From NCBI GenBank assembly GCA_000972765.1, contig CP011265.1, forward strand, positions 2,279,501-2,343,500: a stretch of 64,000 nucleotides of DNA, given 5' to 3'. The position numbers were made by a program, and so were the translations under genes. This DNA comes from Verrucomicrobia bacterium IMCC26134. Lineage in GTDB: Bacteria; Verrucomicrobiota; Verrucomicrobiia; Opitutales; Opitutaceae. Positions 53,694-62,436 of this stretch are shown here, in pieces (positions within the stretch are counted from its first letter, which is position 1; the number at the start of each line of letters is the position of its first letter). The notes beneath the pieces were generated by a model that was not told where the DNA came from, searched no databases, and saw only the letters and a list, made by a program, of their open reading frames with translations.

Positions 53694-54599
53694 ATGCCCG
53701 CCCCTACCCCCTCTCTGCTCAGCGTCGCCCGCCTCGGCGTCGGCTGGGAACACGATGAAAGCTTTGTCATCGACCGCCCCGGCACCGGGGACTACCTTTT
53801 TATTCACTTCACCCGTGCCGCCCTCGTCACGATAGACGCGGAGGACATCCAGTGCGCGGCCAACACGTGCATACTTTACACCCCCGATCACCATCAAAAA
53901 TACCAGGGCGACGGCTGCGGTTTATCCGATAACTGGATACATTTTCTCGGCGATTCGGCCGACACGCTGGCGAGTCTTCACGAGATCCCGCTAAACCGCC
54001 CCTTTCGGCTGGCCCAGGCTGGCTTTGTGCCGCTTTTGATCAATGAAATGCGGACCGAAATCCACCGCAAGGAGCCTCATTACGAAGAGGTTGTCGACCT
54101 GCTCTTGCGGCAGATTTTCCTGCTGCTTCAGCGTCATATCGAACTCAACACAAGGCAGCGTTTAACCGGTCGGAAGGCAGAGTTGGCGGTCAGTTTCGGC
54201 GAGTTGCAGGCCAATGTGCTCGGCACCCTCGATCATCCTTGGACGGTCGTCGAGATGGCCCAAAAGGTTCACCTCAGCCGCTCGCGGTTCATGGGCATTT
54301 ATCGAGAGTTATTCGGCGGATCTCCCGTCGAAGACTTGATCAACGCCCGGATCAAGCATGCCAAATGGCTTCTGACCGCCACCACGCTGTCGGTCGGTCA
54401 GATCGCCTCCGAGTGTGGTTTCCGGAGTCTCTTTCACTTCAGCCGACTCTTTAAGAAACGCGCAGGATGCTCACCTTCAGAATTTTCCACTAAATTTGGC
54501 AAGTCGACTTCGCTGAGCTGGGGTGCAAACGAGACTATCGCCGACAAGGGCGTCAGCTTCCAGTTCGTTATCCCGCCCAGCATGAAGAAAAAACGTTAA
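53694..54599 (+). CDS. AraC-family transcriptional regulator
   Basis: A 301-residue regulator. A cupin-like sugar-binding domain (about 1-150) is followed by a C-terminal double HTH domain (about 180-285) with WTVVEMAQKVHLSRSRFMGI and a second helix set ending LFHFSRLFKKRAGCSPSEF. It diverges from the ytfQ-led transporter operon and its 3' end converges with a GH51 gene 13 bp away. Control of this sugar locus is the obvious role; the effector is presumably an arabinose-derived sugar, not proven. Confidence 0.9.
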   Translation: MPAPTPSLLSVARLGVGWEHDESFVIDRPGTGDYLFIHFTRAALVTIDAEDIQCAANTCILYTPDHHQKYQGDGCGLSDNWIHFLGDSADTLASLHEIPLNRPFRLAQAGFVPLLINEMRTEIHRKEPHYEEVVDLLLRQIFLLLQRHIELNTRQRLTGRKAELAVSFGELQANVLGTLDHPWTVVEMAQKVHLSRSRFMGIYRELFGGSPVEDLINARIKHAKWLLTATTLSVGQIASECGFRSLFHFSRLFKKRAGCSPSEFSTKFGKSTSLSWGANETIADKGVSFQFVIPPSMKKKR

Positions 54600-54612
54600 A
54601 CCCGAAAACCGC

Positions 54613-57093
54613 TTATCGCGTGATTCCCATGCGCAAAACCCCGAATGTGTTGGCCGGTATCATCTGAATAAAGGCACCCGACTCGACTCGCACCGAGACC
54701 GCTTCTACCCGGGGTTCAATCGATTCCGGTGCTTCAAAGGTGTTCACTGCATCCGGCAAAGCTGACAATACGGTCCAGCGCGCATCGTGTTTTCCGTCCG
54801 CCAGCGGGGTTTTTTCGCCAAATTCAAATCGGGCCGCAACAGGTTGGGAGGATGGATTCGCGACGAAAAACACAACCTCGCGATGCTTTTCGTCCCGACC
54901 GACAGCAGCGTATAATGCTTCACGATTCGTGCCGGCGAGCGTTGCGGATTGAATGAGTTTTTCGTCGAGATAAGCTTTGATATCCGCCCCACGCAGCTCG
55001 ATGCGGATGTCATACCAGCGACCGGTTTGAATCGCGCCATTAACTTTTTTTGACTCCAGTCCGGGCACATCCAAGCCATGCTGCTTGTTGCCCCAACCGC
55101 CTAGATTCCAATGCCCCGACCCCGACTCGCCCGCTCCAAAGTAGATCATGAAGCCCTCTTGCCCGCTCAATTTTCGCGCCTTTAAACGCAGGGTGTAATC
55201 GTGCCATTTCTCCTCCCCTAGATAGGCCACTCGATCCGTCGTCTCGTCGGTTTGACGAAGCACGCCATCGGTTGCCGTCCAACTGCCACGCGCAAAATCC
55301 CAGCCTGCGACCGTATTGGCCAGATCACTGCGATAGAGTGTCCGACCATCCGCCGTGGTGACCGTGATTTCTTTAAACTCCGCACTGGTATTCCAGGTTC
55401 CCACTCCGATCCTGCCGCCGTTGGTGGCGACCGTCTGGATTTTTGAAGCCAGGACACGGGAACTTAATACGGTGTCGGGACGATTTTGTCCGTAAATCGC
55501 CTGCACGTGATAAGAGGCCGTGCGAAGGACCCTCGAATTATCAAACCAAACCAAATTGGGTTCCCATTGCACATGTCCCATCTTGGCGAGCAACGGCGCG
55601 TAGGCCGCCATCACCACGACGTCGGCATTACGAAGCAAACCGGTCATATAAGCTGCCTCCGCTACCGCCGCGCGCTGTGTGCTGCGACGACCCCGATCAT
55701 GCGCGGCGAATTCACCTACGAATACCTTGGGGCCCTTTCGGTCGTAGTTCGAATAGCGATCCGAGTTTCCCTGCAACCAGTCCGGCGCGACATAGTAGTG
55801 TTCGTCAACAATGTCGGCCGGCGTTCCCGACTTAAATTTTTCCCACGCAAAGTTCCAATGCTGGTCGTCCACAAAGGGTCCCGACGAACTGATGATTCGA
55901 AGATCAGGATAGCGGGCTTTGAGCGCGCGATTAAACACCTCGTAGTGATTGAAATACGACTGCGACCACTGCTCGTTACCGACCGCCAGGATTTTTAGAT
56001 GAAAGGGCGCGGGGTGTCCCATCGCCACTCGCACTGCACCCCACTTCGACTCAGCCGGTCCGTTGGCAAATTCAACGAGATCGAGCGCATCCTGCACCCA
56101 TTGGCCTAGCTCTTCCGGCGAGCAGGGACCACCTTTGCGCGCCTGGCAGGACATTCCGCAATTCACCACCGGCACCGGTTCGGCCCCGATGTCCTCCGCA
56201 AACTGGAAATACTCAAAAAAACCGAGGCCGTAGGTCTGGTTGTATTCCGGCGATTTCTGATTCTTCCAAAGATTCCAATTCTGCCGCCGCGACGCAATGT
56301 CGCCCAGGGTATCCTTCCACCGGTAGGCATTTGAAAGACCGTTGCCTTCGACTATGCAGCCGCCGGGGAAACGCAGAAACCCTGGTTTCATATCTGCCAG
56401 GGTTTGCGCGAGGTCGGCACGCAGTCCGTTGCGCCTGCCCTTGAATGTCTTCGCGGGAAACAGGGACACCATGTCGATATCGACGCGTCCCGCCTCAACT
56501 GCAAACAGGGCCAGGGATGCCTTTGCGTCAGTCTTGATCGAAACGAGTTCGAGATCCCGGCGCATCCAGCTCGTGCCGATATCTTCAAGTTTTGCACGGG
56601 CCAGCTCCGAGCCGTCTTCGCCTAGCAATGCCACGGCCATGACCATGCCAGGCCGCTCCGATCGGATATGCACGGCGAGACGATACACTTCACCGGCCTT
56701 CAGGGCGATGCCGTCAAACCCCGAGTTCACGACGCCATAACCACCACCCGGTCGGACTACATTCATACGGAGGTAGGTCGGGTTGCTCGAGTTGAGCGCT
56801 TCCTGGGTCGCAACGGAAAACCGTCCTTCCGCGCCGGTTCTCGCCACCTCACTCCACGCATAAAGTTTATCTTGATGCTCAAAAGAGCGGTTCTGCACCA
56901 ACTCCGCATAGAGTCCTCCGTCCGCGGCATAATTAATATCTTCGAAAAAAAGCCCATGCATAGTTCTCGCCACGGCGTTTCCTGCGGCCGTCGCATCCAC
57001 CTGGACGCGAACTACGGGAGGCTCAGCTGCATTAGCCATGGCAAGCTGAAGTGAAACGACCGCGAAAGAAACCAGGCTGCTTAGGGTATTCAT
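54613..57093 (-). CDS. GH51 alpha-L-arabinofuranosidase with nested LamG-like domain
   Basis: An exported enzyme of 826 residues. A signal peptide (VSLQLAMANA-AEPPVVR) precedes a CBM4-like beta-sandwich (about 25-210) and the GH51 barrel. The acid/base Glu is in LKILAVGNEQWSQSYF and the nucleophile Glu in VFVGEFAAHDRGRR. The C-terminal sandwich is interrupted at about residues 590-720 by a LamG/DUF1080-like domain (GSWTATDGVLRQTDETTDRV, WHDYTLRLKARKLSGQEGF, WYDIRIELRGADIKAYLDEK). The second GH51 in this window lacks this insert. The ATG at 57093 directly precedes the signal peptide; a longer frame exists. It faces away from GH43. Confidence 0.92.
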   Translation of the reverse strand: MNTLSSLVSFAVVSLQLAMANAAEPPVVRVQVDATAAGNAVARTMHGLFFEDINYAADGGLYAELVQNRSFEHQDKLYAWSEVARTGAEGRFSVATQEALNSSNPTYLRMNVVRPGGGYGVVNSGFDGIALKAGEVYRLAVHIRSERPGMVMAVALLGEDGSELARAKLEDIGTSWMRRDLELVSIKTDAKASLALFAVEAGRVDIDMVSLFPAKTFKGRRNGLRADLAQTLADMKPGFLRFPGGCIVEGNGLSNAYRWKDTLGDIASRRQNWNLWKNQKSPEYNQTYGLGFFEYFQFAEDIGAEPVPVVNCGMSCQARKGGPCSPEELGQWVQDALDLVEFANGPAESKWGAVRVAMGHPAPFHLKILAVGNEQWSQSYFNHYEVFNRALKARYPDLRIISSSGPFVDDQHWNFAWEKFKSGTPADIVDEHYYVAPDWLQGNSDRYSNYDRKGPKVFVGEFAAHDRGRRSTQRAAVAEAAYMTGLLRNADVVVMAAYAPLLAKMGHVQWEPNLVWFDNSRVLRTASYHVQAIYGQNRPDTVLSSRVLASKIQTVATNGGRIGVGTWNTSAEFKEITVTTADGRTLYRSDLANTVAGWDFARGSWTATDGVLRQTDETTDRVAYLGEEKWHDYTLRLKARKLSGQEGFMIYFGAGESGSGHWNLGGWGNKQHGLDVPGLESKKVNGAIQTGRWYDIRIELRGADIKAYLDEKLIQSATLAGTNREALYAAVGRDEKHREVVFFVANPSSQPVAARFEFGEKTPLADGKHDARWTVLSALPDAVNTFEAPESIEPRVEAVSVRVESGAFIQMIPANTFGVLRMGITR

Positions 57094-57300
57094 AAGGTGT
57101 GGTATCGTCTTGGCTTTGCTTAACCTGAAGAGCCGACGCAATTGGCTTCGTAAAACAGTAGACTAAAGCACAAAGACTCAGGCGTTCGCAGTGCTAACGT
57201 AAATGCACGATTATCCTATCGCATCCATCATTTGACTAATCATCCCGCCGAGGGGCATTCCGATTGCCCGAACAGAGATTCGTCCGCTTCAATCTTAGTC
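57094..57300. promoter_or_regulatory. Divergent GH51/GH43 promoter region
   Basis: A 207-bp gap carrying the promoters of the divergent glycosidase genes. It holds the CGACGCAATTG half-site at 57134-57144 shared with the regulator region. No clear sigma-70 hexamers and no RNA gene are visible. Confidence 0.4.
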
Positions 57301-58326
57301 ATGATTGAACGCTCACACCCCATACGAATCCTGCCCCTTTTCACTTTCTTTCTATCACTCATGTCCGCTTTCTCCCTTTCCACGGCAAAACCTGCCCCAC
57401 AAACCGGCACATGGAAAAATCCCCTGATATCGCAACGCGCTGATCCCTGGGTGCTGAGAGAGGAAGGTGCTTATCTCTTCACCGCCACCGTTCCTGAATA
57501 CGACCGCATTGAACTACGCCGCGCCGACGCTCTCTCGGGGTTAGGCGCCGCAGCCCCCGTCGTCATCTGGCGCAAACACGCCTCAGGTCCGGCCAGCCAT
57601 CACATTTGGGCGCCCGAGTTGCACCACATCGACGGTAAATGGTATGTCTATTTCGCCGCTGGACGCGCCGACAGCATCTGGGCCATTCGCATTTACGTGC
57701 TGGAATGCACTGGCGCCGATCCTCTAGCCGGTCCCTGGGTCGAGCGCGGTCAACTCGACACCGGCATCGACTCTTTCGCCCTAGATGCGACCACCTTTAC
57801 CCATAAGGGCTCACGCTACCTTGCCTGGGCCCAGCACGATCCCAAGATCGGCGGCAACACCAACGTCTACCTGGCCCGCATGGACACGCCGTGGTCCATC
57901 ACCGGTCCGAAAGCCATGCTTTCCAAACCTGATTTCAAATGGGAAACCGCCGGCTTCCGCGTCAATGAGGGTCCAGCCGTTCTTATCCGCAAGGGACGCG
58001 TTTTCCTGACCTACTCCGCCAGCGCCACCGACGCCAACTACTGCATGGGCATGCTCACCGCCGACGAGAACGCCGATCTGCTTAACCCGGAATCCTGGAA
58101 AAAATCTCCGGTTCCGGTTCTCTCCACCTCGGAGTCGGCAAAGGTTTTCGGTCCCGGCCACAACAGCTTTACCACCCTGCCCGACGGCAGCGATGTGCTG
58201 GTGTATCATGCTCGAGACTACCGCGACATCGTGGGCGATCCGTTACAAAATCATGACCGTCACACCCGCGCTTCGATCATTCGCTGGCGGGACGACGGGA
58301 CCCCTGAGTTTGGCTACGGCCCCTGA
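57301..58326 (+). CDS. GH43-family glycosidase (arabinosidase-type)
   Basis: A secreted five-bladed propeller enzyme of 341 residues with a signal peptide (FTFFLSLMSAFSLSTA-KPAPQ). GH43 signature residues are visible: the base Asp in SQRADPWVLREEGAYLFT, the pKa-modulating Asp in DSFALDATTFTHKG and the acid Glu in FRVNEGPAVLIRKG. A late His motif is in KVFGPGHNSF. Start is the ATG at 57301, next to the signal peptide; an in-frame start 69 bp upstream adds an unlikely tail. It precedes the second GH51 on the same strand, suggesting joint arabinan or arabinoxylan attack. Confidence 0.9.
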   Translation: MIERSHPIRILPLFTFFLSLMSAFSLSTAKPAPQTGTWKNPLISQRADPWVLREEGAYLFTATVPEYDRIELRRADALSGLGAAAPVVIWRKHASGPASHHIWAPELHHIDGKWYVYFAAGRADSIWAIRIYVLECTGADPLAGPWVERGQLDTGIDSFALDATTFTHKGSRYLAWAQHDPKIGGNTNVYLARMDTPWSITGPKAMLSKPDFKWETAGFRVNEGPAVLIRKGRVFLTYSASATDANYCMGMLTADENADLLNPESWKKSPVPVLSTSESAKVFGPGHNSFTTLPDGSDVLVYHARDYRDIVGDPLQNHDRHTRASIIRWRDDGTPEFGYGP

Positions 58327-58554
58327 GTGAAGCCGCAGCCGCCGTTTGCGGCTCTGCCAGTCCGTCGCTCTGGGACTTCGCATTCCCCGAGCGAATCCGC
58401 CCCTTGGAACCCCATTCTCACCCTCAAACAAACCGCCGGCGGCGCATCTTTCAAGACCGGGATGTATGACTCCAGCCATTTGGAAGTCCCCTGAAATTCG
58501 CCGCCCGCCCCGAGCACCCGATCGATCGCGTTAAACCACACACCCCCCAAAAAA

Positions 58555-60558
58555 ATGCGTTTTACCGCCCCAAAAACACTTCCCCTTGCGCTACTGCCAC
58601 TCCTTTCCGTTATGCTCTCCGCGCAACCCGCTTTTGATCTTGTTATCGACACTGGCTCGCCGGGAAAGGCCATCAGTCGCGACCTGGTCGGCATTTTCTT
58701 TGAGGATTTAAACTATGCTGCGGACGGCGGCCTCTACGCCGAGCTCATCCAGAATCGCTCGTTCGAATATGGACCGCTCGATCACACCGACTGGAATAGT
58801 TTCACCTCATGGGATCTTGTGGCGCGAAGCGGCAAGGGTTCGCTGGTTCTCGACGGCGCCTTCCCGCTTCATCCCAATAACCCGCACTACGCCGTTTTAG
58901 AGGTTACGCAGCCCGGCGAAATCGCCATGGTCAATGCCGGCTTCGATGGCATTCCGGTGCAGGCAGGCGAGAAATACGACCTGACCGTTTTCACCCGATA
59001 CCTTTACACCGGCGGCCGTTGGGATGCCAAAAAGTCCTCCGATACGCTGCCCTTAATCGCACGGCTTGAAACCCGGGAGGGCGTCGTCCTTGCCGAGATT
59101 TCATTCACCGTCACCACCCCGGATTGGACCCGATTCTCCGCCTCCTTCGCCCCATCCGCCTCGTGCGTGGACGCGAGACTTGTGCTCATCGCCCGCGATC
59201 GCGGCGGTTTCGCGGTCGACGAGGTTTCGCTCTTCCCAAAAAACACTTTTAAGGGCCGCGCCAACGGCCTACGCGCCGACCTCGCCCAGACCATCGCCGA
59301 CTTGAAGCCGCGCTTTATGCGCTTCCCCGGCGGTTGCCTCGTCCACGGAAACGGACTGCCTAATTTTTACCGCTGGAAGGATACGATCGGACCGGTTGAA
59401 CAGCGCCGCCACCAATCCAATCTTTGGGGCTACCACCAAAGCGTAGGACTCGGCTACTACGAGTTCTTCCAGTTTTGCGAGGACCTAGGCGCCCTGCCCC
59501 TGCCCGTCGTGCCCGCCGCAGTCTCCTGCCAGAACTCCGGTCACACCGGCGGCACCGGTCAGCAATGCCTGCCCCTCGCCGATCTGCCCGCCTACATTCA
59601 GGACCTCTGCGACCTGATCGAGTGGGCAAACGGTCCCGCCTCCTCCCCGTGGGGAGCTAAGCGTGCCGCCGCCGGACACCCCGCCCCGTTCGGGCTAAAA
59701 TTACTCGGCGTGGGCAACGAGGACCACATCACGCCCGGCTTCCGTGAACGCTTCCGTATCATCCACGATGCGCTGCGGGAGAAACATCCCGAGATCACCC
59801 TGATCGGCACCGCAGGCCCCGCGCCCGATGGCGAGGACTTCGAACAAGGATGGAAATTCGCCAACGAACTCAAGGTGGCGATGGTGGATGAGCATTACTA
59901 CAAATCGCCGCAATGGTTCTGGGACAACCTCGCCCGCTATGACGCCTACGACCGCACGAAATCAAAGGTCTACTTAGGCGAATACGCCGCCCACGACAAC
60001 AAACGGCGCACTACTCTGCGCGCCGCCCTCGCCGAGGCCGCCTATCTGACTTCATTGGAGCGCAACGGCGACATCGTCACCTTCGCCTCCTACGCGCCGC
60101 TGCTCGCGAAGCGCGGCCACACCCAGTGGAACCCCAACCTGATCTACTTCACCAATACCGGGGTATTCCCCACCATCAGTTACCAGGTCCAGCGACTTTT
60201 CGCCCTGAACGCCGGCGATCACGTCCTCGCCACGTCGCTCAAATCGCGGCCCGAATCCACCGCCCCCGCCGATCTGGCCGTTTCCTCCGTGCGAGATTCT
60301 CACACCGGCGATCTTATTTTAAAAGTAGTCAGTGCCGCGTCAGAACCGCTTCTCGTGCATCTGGTTTTCAAGGGCGCCACGATTCTCGCAACCACCGGAT
60401 CGCTCACCGTGCTCACCGCCACAGATCCATCGGTATCGAGCGACTTCGATCACCCAGACGCCGTCCTGCCCGCCCAGTCGACTATCCCCGTGTCCGCTGC
60501 CTTCGACCTGCGCGTCCCTCCCCATTCGCTCACCATTCTGCGGCTGGCGAATCCTTGA
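58555..60558 (+). CDS. GH51 alpha-L-arabinofuranosidase (second paralogue)
   Basis: An exported enzyme of 667 residues, signal LLPLLSVMLSA-QPAFDLV. It is collinear with the minus-strand GH51: FFEDLNYAADGGLYAELIQN near the N-terminus, FPGGCLVHGNGLPNFYRWKD, acid/base Glu in LKLLGVGNEDHITPGF and nucleophile Glu in VYLGEYAAHDNKRRTT. The C-terminal sandwich has no nested LamG domain, which explains the shorter length. The ATG at 58555 follows a run of C and A bases and has no Shine-Dalgarno. Confidence 0.94.
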   Translation: MRFTAPKTLPLALLPLLSVMLSAQPAFDLVIDTGSPGKAISRDLVGIFFEDLNYAADGGLYAELIQNRSFEYGPLDHTDWNSFTSWDLVARSGKGSLVLDGAFPLHPNNPHYAVLEVTQPGEIAMVNAGFDGIPVQAGEKYDLTVFTRYLYTGGRWDAKKSSDTLPLIARLETREGVVLAEISFTVTTPDWTRFSASFAPSASCVDARLVLIARDRGGFAVDEVSLFPKNTFKGRANGLRADLAQTIADLKPRFMRFPGGCLVHGNGLPNFYRWKDTIGPVEQRRHQSNLWGYHQSVGLGYYEFFQFCEDLGALPLPVVPAAVSCQNSGHTGGTGQQCLPLADLPAYIQDLCDLIEWANGPASSPWGAKRAAAGHPAPFGLKLLGVGNEDHITPGFRERFRIIHDALREKHPEITLIGTAGPAPDGEDFEQGWKFANELKVAMVDEHYYKSPQWFWDNLARYDAYDRTKSKVYLGEYAAHDNKRRTTLRAALAEAAYLTSLERNGDIVTFASYAPLLAKRGHTQWNPNLIYFTNTGVFPTISYQVQRLFALNAGDHVLATSLKSRPESTAPADLAVSSVRDSHTGDLILKVVSAASEPLLVHLVFKGATILATTGSLTVLTATDPSVSSDFDHPDAVLPAQSTIPVSAAFDLRVPPHSLTILRLANP

Positions 60559-60662
60559 ACGCCTTGCTCGGAGGCCCGTGATTCATACAGTCAACCTTTG
60601 TCAGGGTCGTAAGTTCGCTAATTTCGAGGAACTTAGATCGGTCACTTCTGTGAACACTGTGC

Positions 60663-62411
60663 ATGTCCAATCTCGCCGTCCCGTCTATCCTGCCTGAGAG
60701 TCTGCTTCGTTTTCTGTGGACTCAACGACGCGCGTTTCTGCCCGGACTCGGGTTGGCCATCCTGCGCATCCTCACCATCGCTCCGCTGCCGATCATCTTT
60801 CAGCGCATCCTGGATGTTTACCTGACCGCCAAGGACGTGCAGGGCATCCTGATCCTCTCCGCCGTCACCATAGTATTGTTGATCATCCACCAGATTTGCA
60901 GCGTGCAGGGCGCATCCCTGCTCGCCACCACCGTCACGCGAGTCGTGCTAGAGCTGCGAGGCAGGATTTTTCAGAAGGTTCAGTTCCTCAGCTTCGGTTA
61001 CCTCGACCGGCAGCAGACCGGTCGCCTGCTTTCCAAATACGCTTTTGATACCCAGAAGGTCGAGGGCGTCATCATGCCGGTGCTCAACAGCTTCATCCCG
61101 GATTCGCTCTACAGTTTAATCACCCTTGGCGTCCTGGTCTCGCTCAACTTAAAACTCTCACTCGTCGTTGTGTTGATGCTTCCGGTCTTCGCCATCATGC
61201 GGGCGCGTTACTTCGACCGCTTCCGCGCCAAAAACGAGGCCAACCGCGTCGCCCAGGAAAACCTCACCGGTGCCGCCAACGAGATGTTCACGGCGCTCAA
61301 ACTCGTCCGGGTTTACGGAGAAGAGGCGCAGGCCGCCGACCACCTCGCGGCCAGCAACGACGCCGTGGCGCGCTCCCGCGTCGAGTTGATCACCGTCTCC
61401 ACCAGTTTCGGCGCGTTCAGCTTCGCCGCCATCAAGGTGCTCTCCCTGGTGGTCGTCGCCGGCGGCGCGCTCCTCGCCATCCACGGCGAGGTCAGTGTCG
61501 GCACCGTCATCGCCTTCGTCGCCGGTGTGCCTATACTCGTCGGGCCCATCCAGATGTTCGCCGGCGTGAGCGAGCAATACTTCACCGCCGAGGCCGGTTA
61601 CCGCAGTATCCACGAATTAATCAACGCCCCCTACGTCGAGGAGTGGCACGGCGTCCGCCGCCCCGAACCCTTGCGCGGGCGCATCACCTTTGAGCACGTC
61701 CAGTTTCGCTACCCTGAGAGTGATCGGGGCGCGATCAACGACCTCAGCCTCGACATCGCCCCCGGCGAGAAGATCGCCTTCGTAGGCCCTTCCGGCGCCG
61801 GCAAGAGCACCCTCGCCAACCTGCTGCTCGGGCTCCACCGCGCCCAGTCCGGCGAGATTCGTATCGATGGCATCCCGCAGGCCGAGCTCGACCTTCGCTG
61901 GTTCCGCCGCCGCACCGCGCTCGTGATGCAGGAGAGTATCCTTCTTTCCGGCTCGGTGGCAGACAACCTGCGTTTCGCCCGCACCGACGCCACCGACGAG
62001 GAGCTCCACGCCGCCGCCCGCCTGGCCCACGCCGAGGAGTTCATCCTGCGTCTTCCCGATGGCTACGCGACCCGCATCGGCGAGCGCGGCGCCCTGCTCT
62101 CCGGCGGCCAGCGCCAGCGCCTCGCCATCGCCCGCGCCATCCTGCGAGACCCGGCTTTACTCATTCTCGACGAGCCCACCTCCGCCCTCGACTACGAGAG
62201 CGAACGCCTTATCCAGAGGGCCTTGGACAACCTCGCCCGCGGTCGCACCGTCATCACCATCGCGCACCGCCTCAGCACCATCCGCCACGCCGACCGTATC
62301 ATTGTGCTCAAGGAGGGCCGGATCGTCGAGCAAGGCACGTTCGCCCAACTCTCCGCCGCCGGCGGCTATTTTTCACATCTTCTCGGCTCTCAGCCTGCCG
62401 AGTCCGCCTAA
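60663..62411 (+). CDS. ABC exporter, MsbA-like half-transporter
   Basis: A fused permease-ATPase of 582 residues. Six membrane segments span about 20-310; the ATPase follows with Walker A GPSGAGKSTLANLLLG, Q-loop VMQESILLSGS, signature LLSGGQRQRLAIARAI, Walker B LLILDEPTSALD and the switch His in ITIAHRLSTI. As a type I exporter half it would act as a homodimer. Substrate unknown: lipid A flippase (MsbA) or export of an oligosaccharide or peptide are both possible. It lies 26 bp before the last glycosidase gene. Confidence 0.88.
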   Translation: MSNLAVPSILPESLLRFLWTQRRAFLPGLGLAILRILTIAPLPIIFQRILDVYLTAKDVQGILILSAVTIVLLIIHQICSVQGASLLATTVTRVVLELRGRIFQKVQFLSFGYLDRQQTGRLLSKYAFDTQKVEGVIMPVLNSFIPDSLYSLITLGVLVSLNLKLSLVVVLMLPVFAIMRARYFDRFRAKNEANRVAQENLTGAANEMFTALKLVRVYGEEAQAADHLAASNDAVARSRVELITVSTSFGAFSFAAIKVLSLVVVAGGALLAIHGEVSVGTVIAFVAGVPILVGPIQMFAGVSEQYFTAEAGYRSIHELINAPYVEEWHGVRRPEPLRGRITFEHVQFRYPESDRGAINDLSLDIAPGEKIAFVGPSGAGKSTLANLLLGLHRAQSGEIRIDGIPQAELDLRWFRRRTALVMQESILLSGSVADNLRFARTDATDEELHAAARLAHAEEFILRLPDGYATRIGERGALLSGGQRQRLAIARAILRDPALLILDEPTSALDYESERLIQRALDNLARGRTVITIAHRLSTIRHADRIIVLKEGRIVEQGTFAQLSAAGGYFSHLLGSQPAESA

Positions 62412-62436
62412 CTAAGCCTCCGAATAGTTTAACCGA

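Noticed and set aside
58327-58554. Terminator after GH43 (AGCCGCA/TGCGGCT hairpin)
   Set aside because: The 7-bp stem lacks a following T-run, and the second GH51 follows on the same strand, so I do not call it.
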